DNA of 64,000 nt from Puffinus mauretanicus (lineage: Eukaryota > Chordata > Aves > Procellariiformes > Procellariidae), in NCBI GenBank assembly GCA_023333565.1, contig JAJKFH010002736.1:1-64000 (forward strand). The letters run 5' to 3'. Below the pieces are notes generated by a model. The model saw nothing but the letters and a program-made list of their open reading frames with translations. It did no database searches and had not been told where the DNA came from. The first letter of the stretch is position 1; each line of letters starts with the position of its first letter. The position numbers and the translations under genes were made by a program. Below, piece by piece: positions 50,601 to 62,453 of the stretch.

Positions 50601-51471
50601 AATTTAAGTCAGAAGACAAAATCAGAGATGCATGGAGGTAATAAAAATCACTTATTGTAAGTTTTATTTCATCATTTAAAATACATTCTTTACCTGCAGA
50701 TCTTAAATTTCTGATCTGTAAGAACAGACAGTATGCTTTCAGCTTGTCTGGAAATGTAAAAATACTAAATTTTATAATCGAAGATTGTATTCTTAATGCT
50801 CATTATTTTCTTGATCACTTCTGCAAGCTTAGCGTTAAGCTTTGGTTAAAGCTTTTTTAGTGCTCATTTGTGTTGGACTTTTCAGTCTTTTGATCTCTGT
50901 CCTGCACTAATAATCCACTAATAATCTCCAGGGTAAGTTGAAGTGAATGTTTATAGATACTGTGAAAGAAATACACTTATTACTAGAAATAGAAGATTCT
51001 TCACCATTTTCATTTCAGTTTAGTTTTTCCAATGAGTAGATAATTTATTACTTACTATGCAACAAAATACATTTTTCAGAAGAAAATAACACTTCACATG
51101 GATTTTTTTAAAGTGCTTATCTTTCTTCTGTAGCACTCAACTACACTTTTGCTACAAACAGTTTTCCATCCTGATTGAAAGAAGTTAATGTTGGATTTGA
51201 CGGGGATGAGAAACACACTTTCCAAAGAAATTAAAGCATTCTCAGGCAGTAGAACTATATCACCAGAACAAATGACTTAACTAGTTATTTTGTTAAAATG
51301 AGTAGATGTTTTCACATAAAAGATTTTCTTCCCTAGCCTTGTCATATCTGATGCTTGAGAGGCATGGACAAATGGAGACATGACAGAAGAGAACAAAGAA
51401 GATGACTTGGTACCATAAGAACAAGGCTTATGGCAAAAGACTCAAAAAGTAACCATTGTCTAATCTCATAC
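44635..51471. other. No gene recognised
   Basis: About 6.8 kb of AT-rich sequence. There is a short alternating GT stretch at about 48314-48331. Frames at 45463-45714, 46128-46442, 47136-47370 and 48801-49115 have no recognisable domain. No mobile element is clear. Confidence 0.5.
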
Positions 51472-51812
51472 CAGAGAAGACTGAGGGAAGGTGTGATTAC
51501 AGTCCTCAGCTCAGAAGGTGAGCTGCCTCAAAAACAGGAAGAATCACCTGTTCCTTATAAATGCAGGGTGTGCAGCAAAAGGCAATAGGCTTAAATTGCA
51601 CCAGATGAGGTTAGAATGGGTGTACAAATAAAACTTTACTATGTTAGGGAGAGATTGTACAGGAGATTTCACAACCTGCCAGGCAAAGCTGTGCAACCTC
51701 GTCCCTGGAAGTGTTACGTGCAGGCTAGACAGCTCTCCAAAACATTGTCATTGCTCTTTCCTGGTGGAAGGAGAATGAACTAGATGATACCCTCTGTTTT
51801 GGTCAGGAGACC
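51472..51812 (+). mobile_element. Old CR1 3' end fragment
   Basis: Landmarks in CR1 order are GACTGAGGGAAGGTGTGATT, GCAAAAGGCAATAGGC, GATTTCACAACCTGCC, GTCCCTGGAAGTGTT, CAGGCTAGACAG and GAATGAACTAGATGATACC. They correspond to the last about 340 bp of a CR1 (end of ORF2 plus 3' UTR). Many indels and stops mark it as one of the older elements here. Confidence 0.75.
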
Positions 51813-54800
51813 ACATGAGAGCTTAACATGTTGTGACGTTAGGGAAAGCAAACCACCATTGCTTTTGGGAATGTTGTCATTTGCTATTTTATCTTCCCCA
51901 TATTAAGAAGAGACACTGAATTGTATTAAAGTAGTGCTGAACCTAAAGTATTCATTACCACTGCACATCTAGAAACTGGTGCTGGGATTTAACATAAGAT
52001 AACCTCGTGACTTATATTTTTACTGTTATTAATAGATACTTTTGTCATTTTTCTTCATATTCAGTAGTATTGTATAACTTTTTTTTTTATTTCCTCTGGC
52101 AAGCTGGAGACAGACACGCATTCCCCGTTTAACATCTGTACTACCTGGCAGTTGTTTGTAGTGGCATTTTAGTTCAGTATTATCTTCATTCGTAGCTTAT
52201 ACATCATCTGCCATTGTAAACCAGGAGTGGCATCTCATTATCAAAAATCTTGCTCATTTTCTTCACAATCCTTATTTATGCTTAGTTATTTTTTCAAGCA
52301 AACATAACGATGCAAAAATTTAGGGTGTTTGTAATTATAGTATCTGTAAAAGGTGAAACAGTAGCAGTGAATAAAAGAACACTTTTGAGAACACAATTTA
52401 AAATATTTGTCAGAATGAATCTAGCATTGGAAGATTATTTATAAGATAATACTTACAAACACCAAGTATGCAGGGAGCACTCACAGACTTCTCTCCTTCC
52501 CTCTCTTAATAAAACCTGAGGGTATTTGTCACCTTTTGGGCAGTTAATACTTCTACCTGTTCCAATATCTGATCAAAAGTTGAGACAAAGAAATCTATAT
52601 TTTTATCCGACACTAGATTTAGAGTGATAGATGAAGGACCAGAAGTGAAAGTGAAGTGTAATTATTTCTTTCACATTAACAGAGTTACCAGTTATAATCA
52701 AAGCAAAGTGCTTGTCACACCTAGTGCAACATGAGCCCTCTGTGTCACTGATCACACCGTCTTGCTGGTCAGTGTCAAGCTGAAAGTGCTGTTAGGAAAC
52801 AGCTGACCACATTAAACAAATGGATAAAGTCATGATTCTAGAATAACTGCATGCTTAGAAGTAGCACAGATCTGTAGTTTTCATATGTATGGATCTGTGT
52901 GATACGTCCACGGTAATGCTTGCTTCTCCTCTTTTGCTTTGTACATATTGCTTCTCTCTTGCATCCTAATTTTTCAACCTTGAATGCTGGGGTCCCTCCA
53001 TATATTTAATGAAATCTCCTAATAAATCTCCAAATGTCCTCGAGTAAGCAATCCTACTGCAGACTCAGCTCTCTTTGCCTTGACTTTACTAGAAACAAAA
53101 TAAGATTTGACAGAGTAAGCGTTTGTTTTATCAGAAAGCATATTAGTATGGGCATGTCTCAGCATAATGTGCACCAAAATCTGAGATTATGACTAATTTG
53201 TTCCGCTATTAAGTGAATGATAAAATTATTTAGATACATAGATATGGAGTGTCGAGCTTTTTAGGAATTACGTGTAGTCTCATCCTAAGTCTGTGAACAT
53301 CTGAAAGCTTTTAGATTATAAAATTGCATTTATGGGAAAGACTGGGCTTTGCATAGAGAAGGGAAGCTTGTGAGAAACAGGAATTCTGCAATAGCATCTC
53401 AAGAGTTCAGGACTATAAATTCACACAAGTTCTGCAGTCACTTTACCTTTGCCTGATCTCTTCTCAGTATGGGATACAGAGGTAATGGAAGTGGAAGAGG
53501 GGAGACAATATTTGTTTGGGAGGTTGTTTTGATTAAAGCATGCAGAATTGTGTTTCATGGTCAAGTCTCGGCATTGAAACTTTATAAAGTAAACAATGAT
53601 ATAAACCACAAGACAATAACATCAGATCTAAGTATGTAATCTTTCAGATGCATTTGAATCGACAAGTATTTGAATAGTGGTGTTCACTACCTCTTCCAGT
53701 CTACTGTTTAATGGCCAAACAAGTGACAGCCCACTAAATTAAAATCCTAGTAGAAAGTCTGCATTACAAATCTCTGGCTTTGAATGAGGTTGTACAGACT
53801 GCAGGATTGTGTTAATCATATACTGTTTTCAATGCAAATGCTTTTTAAGTTGCTGTAGAAGAAAACTAGTGTGCTGTGTGTTAGACCACAACTTTCACTG
53901 CAGCTTACCTCCCCAGGACACACACAGTCTATGAACACATTGATCCAAACACCTAGTATAACCTGAATGAGTAAGTGGAGCTGCAGTTGATCTGATCCAA
54001 GATTACAGATTCCGCACAATGTTTTCCACATGCTAGATTCATCTGTTAGGAACAGGATGGCCATGTTTCCAGTTGGGATTTCCCTATAGTGTTAGATCTA
54101 CTGCATATCTTGAAGTCCATCAGGACATGTTCATAACTGCTGGTACTACCACGGGCAAGCTGCTAAACCTCCAGGAATCCCAGACAGCATAGATAGTTCT
54201 TTTAATTTCAGGAACACAGAATTTATAGCCAGAAAAAGAACATGTGGTACACCTAGTTAAAGGAAGAGGGACACGAAAAAATGGAGTCCCACTACTGTGC
54301 TAATAAGTATGCCTCGGGTCTTCTCACTTCCCTCTGCAGCTCTTATTGGAAAGATTAAGATCAGCTAACTCTTGCAGATTTTGCCACCTCATACTCCTGA
54401 ATTCCTTGGTGCAGCTTTTCCACAATTAGTAAAAACTAAGTCCTTAACAGAAAGCTAAAACTATTAGAAACAGTACTCAATTTTGCATTGCATTCACCAA
54501 ACATTCATTGCAACATATTGTGTAGCTCTTGCAATATAAGGGTTCCTCCCTTTTCTCTTTATCCATTACTAAATGGCTATGTTTGGCTGTTTTAACCTGG
54601 ATTATCTCTGAATGAGACAGATGGGCTGCTTCAGAATTTGGAGCTTCAGTATTTCTGCCTCAGTTAAGCTTTATAGCTCTTTTAGATCTTCACAAATTAA
54701 AAAATCAAGATTTTTTTTTTTTAAGAAAAAAGTGAGACTGGAGACACCACTTAGGGAATGAGCCCAAAAAATATCAAGGCAGCAGAGCTCAAGTTTGTGG

Positions 54801-55832
54801 AAATACTGATTAAAGAATGATTAAGTATCCTTTTACTCCAGGTGTGCTCTGACTATTCTTATTACGGAGGCACCATTATTTTGTCTCAAATTCTACCAGA
54901 TTTCAAAGTGACAATTGCTGTCAAACAAGTTTAAAAGAGAAAAAGTAGATTGTGTATTAAGTAGTCCTTCAGCTTATTTGTCTTTTCTTTAATTTGGGAA
55001 CAGAACACTCCATGTAGATATGCCATTCTGATCCAAGTGGATCAAAAAGACAAAAAGGCTATGTTAAATTTTTTCAGTCACAAGAAGAGGCAACAGGATC
55101 CAGGCAACAGGCAGCCTGGCCAGTGGGAAAAACAGGCATCAGTAAAACTATTCTTAGGCACTGAAACAAGTGAAAGGAAAAAAAAAGATGGTATTTTTTA
55201 ACTAAGTGGAAGTATTTTCAACTTTTAACACAACTCTCAGTAATCTCAATAAATGAACTCTGCGTTATTCTTCGTTACATTCTCTTTTCTCATTATAGGA
55301 ATCCACAATGGTTAAGCTGATTCCATCAAAATGAATGTGTGAATATACTATATGCAGGCTATCTAACCACACTTTTCCAAAGTGAACTACTACTGGAATA
55401 CAAAATGAACAGAAATTATGTTTATTTATTAAGCTAAGCAAGGAATTATATCTGGTATGTAACAAAGAATTTAATTTATTTTAGATAGCAAAATAAATTT
55501 TAAGGACTGTTAAAGTTGCTCCAAGATAAATGATAATTTAGTCATTAAAGCAATTACTCCCTTGCTCATGGTGAGCAAAGTTTTGTGACCAAAAGTGTGA
55601 CAGGTTTGTGAAATAAATGCAGTTTAAGCTAAAAATATTGAACTATATAGATTTGTGGCTTTGTTGAGGTCACCTGTACAAGGACTGGAATTAGGATAAT
55701 GAATCAAGAGATTAAACAAATCTTGGTTTAATATTTTGCAACAGCTAGACCATCACTTTTTAAGTGGGTTTTAGCTTTTGAGGTAAGACTGTATACCTAC
55801 TGTATGAAATATGATTTTATGGATCATTTACA
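51813..55832. other. No gene recognised
   Basis: AT-rich sequence with only short non-conserved frames (53421-53609, 53816-54064, 55265-55465). No repeat is clear. Confidence 0.5.
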
Positions 55833-55953
55833 AGAGAAGCAGTGTGGGTTACTGGATAAAACACTCACTGAGCTAGGAAGATCTACCATTAAGTTTACTG
55901 TGGGACTGCATATCAAATATCAGTCATCATCTCTTTGTGTTACAGTTTCCACT
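55833..55953 (+). mobile_element. Probable MIR/CORE-SINE fragment
   Basis: GAGAAGCAGTGTGGGTTAC, then GGATAAAACACTCACTGAGC, GATCTACCATTAAG, CAGTCATCATCTCTTTGTG and TACAGTTTCC are colinear with amniote tRNA-headed CORE-SINEs (from memory 'gagaagcagc.tgg..tagtggat', 'caagtcactt..ctctgtgcctcagtttcc'). About 120 bp remain, diverged. Confidence 0.55.
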
Positions 55954-58900
55954 GAGATTTTGTCTGCCTTGCCTGTTCAGATTCGGAGCTGAGATTGCAT
56001 GTGTTGGCCGGGACTGGCAGCCCACACAGTAAAATTTTGATCTTGGCAGCCATTAAATAGATTATTTAATGTTGATTCTTGTATAGATACACATATATTT
56101 ATATAATGTAAATAGATACACACAGATCTAATATATTTATTTGATATATTATATCTTATTTATGTTTTATACCTGATATCATATATATTACACATATTTA
56201 ATACATACCATTGTATGATTTATAAACTTCAGCCTGCTACTCATACAACATAAAAAGAAACACAACTTGACTCAATCAATGGAGAATCTGACTTTTATTC
56301 GTAATAATCCATTACAATACAGAGTCCAGGTAAATTGCTATATGATTCTACCAGTTTAAAAAATGTTTTCCAGTTATATCGTGTAGGCAGGGAAAACATT
56401 TTTTTGTCATCAGATTGAGTCAAACAGCTAGTTAGTGTGAATTTTTGCTGTTGTATGTATTCAAATTTTAGGCCTTAATTTTTCTTTAGTGAAAAAATGC
56501 TTAATGGACTAAAAAAAGTCTAAAGAACTTGCCAGATCAAACTTAAATTTGCAAACAATCTGTGATATTTTCCTTAATCTTAGTTTCATCCTCTGTTCTT
56601 CTCATTTTGTCCCTACTGTCCTTTCAAAAAAACCTCTTAAAACAGGCTATTTTTCAAATTTGTATGTTATTTTAAATTTTATTCCTCGCCAATCTCCCTA
56701 AATTTGTAAATCCAGTTACAAAACTATCCAGCAATTCTATTAATGCTACAGACCTTGTTATTCCCACTATTTCAACAATTTCTTTTCAGTACTATGTAAC
56801 CTATAATTCATAATTGGCATTATGATTGTTTTGTAATTGGGAATTAACATATTTCTGGCCTAAAATGTCATTTTACAGCAACCCATTATAGTAATGAATT
56901 TCTATATATTCATGGTTAGTTTGTGACCTGACACTCACATTTGATCCTTTTTTGCCCTCTCTATTCTAATTCTTCATGGTGTTATTCTAGTGCCATTAGC
57001 ATTTTAGCCTCTACTGAAATTCATTATTCAATTTTTCTAATTCTTCTGTATCATTCTTCATTTTCACAATAAATTCCACTATTTATATAGCCTCTTTCAT
57101 TTTTGACTTGATGAATATACACGTTACTTCAGGCCTTTCTTGAAACCAACAGCTAACACTGAGTTAATTTGAAATCTACATGAATACCCAATCAACCTTC
57201 CAGAAAAACAGTTTTGGATAAACCTTTCCAAGCCAGCATGATTTCTAGATCTCTTAGACAAAGTTAATACTCTTCAACAGCATTTGTTTTCTAGCAGAAT
57301 TTATTAGTACCTTGTACAACCATGGGATACCTGCCCATATTGAAGTCTTTTTTGACCTCTCATTTTCACCTGAAATTTGTCTTTTATCTGCAGGCAAAAA
57401 TTCTTCCGACCATGCAGAAGGAAGGTCAATTTTTTTTTTCTCCATTAAAAAGGATGGAAAAATTCTGCTTCACTGTGCAATGGTTCCCCAGGGCACCCTT
57501 CCTTATTGTCCATATGCTTTGCCCTGATGCTAGATTTTAAAATCCACTTAGTTGGAGAAAGCTATGATCAACAACAGGTTTATTTTAGACAACCACATAG
57601 TGTAAATAAAAACAAGCCTAACAGCCATCATTTGCAGCTCAGAGTTCCGAGGAAGAAAACACAGGCCCTTGTGTGTAAGAGCCATCCAACACAACAGCCT
57701 GTCCATGGCTGTGAGATTTGTCGAATCCTTTATGCCATGAGCCTAAAGATCATTAGCTGCTCTCTGCAGCCATTTTGTAACAGCTCTTTCAGTAATGCCT
57801 CCTGCTGATTGCCCACATTCAAAACCACATGATTGTGGGCCTTTGCACTGCTTTCTACCCTTGTTTCTGGGTACATCCTATATAACTCCTCCAAATGTCT
57901 GCTTTCCTTACCATCTGATACCACGCTAGTACTGCACTCTGCAGCATTTAGGATCACAGGAGTGTATTTGTGCACATTCCCCTTTTTCATGATGTTACTT
58001 TTTTTGGAAAGACATTTTAGGTCTTGAATTCTTCTTGGCAATGACCTGTTCCACAAAAGGAAAAGAAACTTTAAGAAAGATAGCAATGCAGACACCACTA
58101 GCCTCCTGACCCACTGAGGCAGAGACCTAGAATGAAAAATTAACATATTACAAACCATTTAAACCAAAAAGTTGAAAGTGCACCACAAATTGCTGTCATG
58201 GTTGAAATGCATTTCTTTAACTGATAAGAAGGAAGAAAAAATATATACAAAGGTTTCCTCAGAAAGAGTCTGTTCAACTCAGCTGATGGAATGGGACATC
58301 TTACATTATGCATTGCTTTCATACAGGATGAAACTGACTTACTTCTCACTGACATACAAATAATTTTATAGAACTACCCTTATGTCCACCAGTCAGTTGT
58401 ACAATTAACCTTTTCTTCCCCAGTTACTTCGAGTAAAAACTTTTCCTGAAAAAAGTCTTTTTGGGGCTTTACTTTTCTATTTGCTGAGGACTACTCATGA
58501 CTCTGCTAGGATGTTATATCTTTGGGTAAACATGATATCTCATTATTTAATGACTTTTCTTGTGTTTCCATTATTGTATTAATTATGAATTAAACACATA
58601 AACTAACAATGTTATTGATTTTTCTAATTATCTAATGACATTTTTTTTTAGCTAGCAACATGATTCCTGCTATTACTGATTGCAAATAATCTCTTCAAGA
58701 AACTATTCTACAATATGTATTAAAATATAGACTTCCTCTGAGGCAAAGGCTGGTGTTATGTAGAGCTAATGATGTATAGAAAGCAATATATTTGATCTAG
58801 ACCTTTCAAAAGGAAAGGCATTTTTCCCCATGTCTGTTTCCTCGAAGGTCCTAAGCAGCTCCAGCTGCTCTTCATATAAGATGATCAATACCATGTAATG

Positions 58901-59363
58901 GTGTCTTCTGCTTTGTCCCATAACTTCCCAATCAGCCATTAGAAATCCAAAAGCAAACAGATGCTTCTCAGCAGTAGCGAGTCTCTTAATGAAATAAAAA
59001 AACCAGGGCAGGAAATAGGCTGTTTTAAGAACATTGGAAAAAATTTCCTGCAGCACGTGAGGGATGACCTGATTATAAGCTTAAAACCTGGAGCCTCAAG
59101 GAGGAACTTTACACTCCAGTACTTATCTGTGCCTTCCTACTCAGAGACACAGAAAAACCTCCACACTTGAAAGGGCTGGCAAAAATTGTATGAGGAACTG
59201 CAGAGGAATGTGGGAGGCCCACAAAGGATTAACATACTCTTGTTCATTATGCAACTCCAAAACTGGCAGCTTGACCAGATCTCCACTCTTCACCCAGCCC
59301 CATCACTTTCCAGTTTTTACCTCACCTTGTTTTTTCAATGGAATAATTTTTCATCATATAAAC
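55954..59363. other. No confirmed gene; AT-rich block and one unexplained ORF
   Basis: Sequence at about 56075-56215 is extremely AT-rich, with TATATA and TATTTA runs. The 142-codon frame at 57730-58158 is described separately. Frames at 57254-57808 and 58766-59425 overlap on both strands and show nothing recognisable. Confidence 0.45.
57730..58158 (-). other. Unexplained 142-codon minus-strand ORF
   Basis: This is the longest frame in the window that is not in a recognised repeat or low-complexity tract. It starts MVCNMLIFHSR, has a hydrophobic stretch (residues about 18-35, LRRLV-like then LLSFLKFLFLL) and a polar C-terminal half with RHLEELYRMYP and NQQEALLKELLQ. I recognise no family. 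Its composition is less AT-driven than neighbouring frames. It could be chance, part of an old unidentified transposon, or an exon or pseudogene fragment. There is no convincing promoter, splice context or homologue to decide. Confidence 0.2.
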
Positions 59364-59808
59364 ATAGAATCATAGAATCGTTTAGGTGGGAAAAGACCTT
59401 TAAGATCATTGAATCCAACCGTTAACCTAGCACTGCCAAATTCACCACTAAACCATTCCCCTAAGCACCACATCTACACATCTTTTAAATACCACCAGAG
59501 ATGGTGACTCAACCACCAGTGCTTGACAACCCTTTAGGTGAAGAAATTTTTCCTACTATCTAATCTAAACCTCGTCCTTGTCCTATCACTTGTTACCTGG
59601 TAGAAGAGATCGATACCCACCTCGCTACAACCTGTTTCCAGGTAGTTGTAGAGCACGATAAGGTCTCCCCTGAGCCTCCTTTTCTCCAGGCTAAACAACC
59701 CCAGTCCCCTCAGCCGCTCCTCATAAAACTTGTGCTCTAAAGCCTTCACCAGCTTCACTGCTCTGGACACGCTCCAGCACCTCAATGTCTTTCTTGTAGT
59801 GAAGGGCC
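59364..59808 (-). mobile_element. CR1 LINE, 3' part, split by an LTR insertion
   Basis: Minus-strand CR1. The 3' terminus lies at left (ATAGAATCATAGAATCG), followed by the complement of the 3' UTR and the end of ORF2. Reading on the minus strand from 59821 the ORF shows [58 protein letters not shown]. Its sequence stops at GGGCC (59804-59808) and resumes at GGGCT (61109), where the same element continues. The missing piece is an LTR insertion, so the two parts form one CR1 copy of about 1.8 kb. Confidence 0.94.
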
Positions 59809-60696
59809 TGTGGTGGTGCATTTCCCCCCTTCTTCTGGGCCACTCTACAATCTCAAGAACTCCTGTTAGGCCTTAGCCATTGTGTAACGAGTTGGGCAGT
59901 TGAGCGTCCCTTGACTGTACCAGGCACTCTTGCTTGATTAAGGTGGGGAGCGACAGTGATTGTACCAGGAACACTGGCTACCTGATCAAGGTAGGGAACA
60001 ATAGCAGAGGATAACTCATCATCTCTGACAGCCCTGAAGCATTCCCTAACTAGATCATAACTCAAGTGGAACGATACCATGGTTACACTGGAACAATAGC
60101 ATAATTACTACCCTGGACCACCTTGGATAGTGGCCAGGATGGAAATCTACTTATGACTAAAGCCAATCATCTTGCAAACCTATAGACAGCAGTCCCAAGC
60201 AAGACCCTCTGAGTTGTCCTGGACTGCAGCGGGCTGTGCCTAGAGTCTCCCTCTGAGTGGGGTGCCTCTCAGAGTTCACAAACTCTCAAGTTTGTGATAT
60301 TCAGAGGACCGTCATAACCTGGGCTGAAACAGACACTCCTCGGCCGAGACACTCCTTGGGGCTCAACCCTTTGCCCATTGAAAAATGCCAAGACATTTAA
60401 CATGAGTATTTCACAGACTCGAGGGGAATTTTTAGCGGTATCTTTATCTAGCTATAAGCCTTTGTCTTTCATGAATTTATCTAGCTATGGGCCCTTGTGT
60501 GTGAATAGATTATATTGTGTGTGTGTGTGTGCGTATTGATTTAAATAACAAACAATAAGTATAATCTGTAATTTAGTAATTATAGTAAACTTGATTAACT
60601 TGCTTTGTAACTGTTAAATCAGTCAATGATTAAGTGCTGTCAAAGTCTTATGATCTACCTTAAAACTGTGAATGAACTTTAAGTGGCTGCTAAACA

Positions 60697-60703
60697 TATA
60701 TAA
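60697..60703 (+). promoter_or_regulatory. LTR TATA box
   Basis: TATATAA sits about 110 bp into the last third of the LTR. With the polyadenylation signal downstream it divides U3 from R, placing the transcription start near 60730. Confidence 0.55.
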
Positions 60704-60993
60704 CCCCTTAGACATAAACCGTTGACCAGCTCTGAGGCTAGGGGTAGATCCAGCCGCACCTAGACTCCCCGTTTGAGAACGAGTTTAGAAAGCAAGGGGT
60801 CTACTCTGTACCTCGTGACTCAACGGCAGATCTTCCTTACCCCTTCCTTACCCTTCCTTACCCCTTGGTCTTTCTATAAACCATTCCAACATAATTATGA
60901 CACAATTTTCCCTGTGTATTCCTAATCCATGTAATGAGTAATAGAGTGAACCTTGCCATCAAATTCTGTTAAGTCGCACTTTTACAAATTTCT

Positions 60994-60999
60994 ATTAAA
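60994..60999 (+). terminator. LTR polyadenylation signal ATTAAA
   Basis: ATTAAA lies about 70 bp before the LTR end. This is the expected place for the retroviral polyadenylation signal near the R/U5 boundary. Confidence 0.55.
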
Positions 61000-61068
61000 A
61001 TCACCTTTTGCTGATACCTTTGCCAGTGACTCTTTAAGTGGCCTCAAAACCACTCACTCATGACAAAT

Positions 61069-61086
61069 TGGCATAGTCGGCAGGAT
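61069..61086 (+). other. tRNA-Ser-type retroviral primer binding site
   Basis: TGGCATAGTCGGCAGGAT, three bases after the LTR, complements the 3' end of the vertebrate serine tRNA of the TGA/AGA type (…ATCCTGCCGACTACGCCA, from memory) at 17 of 18 positions. Serine priming together with a 5-bp target duplication points to a class III (ERVL/ERV-S-like) element. It is followed by only 22 more element bases (61087-61108) before CR1 resumes. Confidence 0.75.
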
Positions 61087-61108
61087 CCTAAATTGGTATT
61101 TCACGACA

Positions 61109-62453
61109 GGGCTCAAAACTGAACACGGTATTTGAGGTGCGGCCTCACCAGTGCTGAGTACAGGGGGACGATCACTTCCCTTATCCTGCTGGCCACACTA
61201 TTTCTGATACAAGCCAGGATGCTATTGGCCTTTTTGGCCACCTGGGCACACGGCCGGCTCATATTTAGCCGGCTGTCGACCAACATCCCCAGGTCCTTTT
61301 CCACCAAGCAGCTTTCTAGCCACCCTTCCCCAAGCCTGTAGCGTTGCATGGGGTTGTTGTGACCCAAGTGCAGGACCTGGTACTTGGCCTTGTTGAACTT
61401 CATACAATTGACTTCAGCCCATTGATCCAGCCTGTTTAGATCTCTCTGTAGAGTCTTTCTACCTTCAAGCAGATCAACACTCCCGCCCAACTTGGTGTCA
61501 TTTGCAAACTTACTGAGGGTGCACTTGATCCCTTCGTCCAGATCATTGATAGATATTAAACACAACTGGCCCTAATACTGAGCCCTGGGAAACACCACTT
61601 GTGACCGGCCGCCAACTGGATTTAATTCCATTCACCACAACTCGTTGGGAATGGCCATCCATACAGTTTTTTACCCAGTGAAGGGTATACCCATCCGAGC
61701 CATAAGCAGCCAGTTTCTCCAGGAGAATGCTGTGGGAAACAGTGTCAAAGGCTTTACTGAATCCTGCTAAACAACATCTATGGCCTACCCCTCATCCACT
61801 AAGTGGGTCACCTTATCATAGAAGGAGGTCAGGTTAGTCAAGCAGGACCTGCCTTTCATAAATCTGTGATGACTGGGCTTGATCACCTGGTTGTCCTCCA
61901 CATGCCGTGTGAAGGCACTCAAGATGAGCTGCTCCATAACCTTGCCCGGCACCAAGGGTGACAGGCCTGTAGTTCCCCAGATCCCCCTCTCATCTTTCTT
62001 TTAGATGGGTGTCACATTTGCTAACCTCCAGTCAACTGGGACCTCCCTGGTTAGCCAGGACTGCTAAAAAATGATGGAAAGTGGCTTGGTGAGCACTTCT
62101 GCCATATCCCTCAGTCCCTTGGGTGATCCCATCTGGCCCCATAGACTTGTGTGTGTCTAAGTGGTGTAGCAGATCGGTAACTGTTTCCCCTTGGATTATG
62201 GAGGCTTCACTTTGCTCCCCATCCCTGTCTTCCAGCTCAGGGGGCTGGGTACCCTGAGAACAATTGGTCTTACTATTAAATACTGCAGAAAAGAAGGCGT
62301 TAAGTACTTCAACCATTTCCTCACCCTTTGTCACTATGTTTCCCCCTGCATCCAATAAAGGATGGAGATTCTCCTTAGCCCTCCTTTTGTTGCTGATGTA
62401 TTTATGGAAACATTTTCTATTGTCTTTTATGGCAGTAGCCAAATTAAGTTCTA
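61109..62453 (-). mobile_element. CR1 LINE, RT part, right half of the split copy
   Basis: Continuation of the minus-strand CR1. The frame 61113-61565 reads [52 protein letters not shown], ending [16 protein letters not shown]. The catalytic FADD box reads FAND here (codon AAT near 61500-61502), so the copy could not be active. Further 5', 62032-62442 encodes the N-terminal region (MATAIKDNRKCFHKYISNKRR; HKSMGPDGI). The copy is 5'-truncated near 62453. Frameshifts separate the segments. Plus-strand frames here are antisense shadows. Confidence 0.94.

Larger units (their letters stand above)
59809..61065 (+). mobile_element. Long ERV LTR of a tRNA-Ser-primed element, nested in CR1
   Basis: A 1257-bp LTR in plus orientation, from TGTGGTGGTGC to CTCATGACA. 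It is unrelated to the TGTCCTGG family. Evidence for an LTR is the TG...CA ends, a TATATAA box (60697-60703), an ATTAAA polyadenylation signal about 300 bp downstream (60994-60999), a short U5, and a primer binding site three bases after the end. The whole insert is bounded by GGGCC (59804-59808) and GGGCT (61109-61113), a 5-bp target duplication with one mismatch inside CR1. U3 has an imperfect tandem repeat of about 45 bp near 59914-60010 (units beginning TGTACCAGG), a GT microsatellite at about 60515-60533 and a TTCCTTACCCC repeat near 60831-60865. No viral genes remain. Confidence 0.85.
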
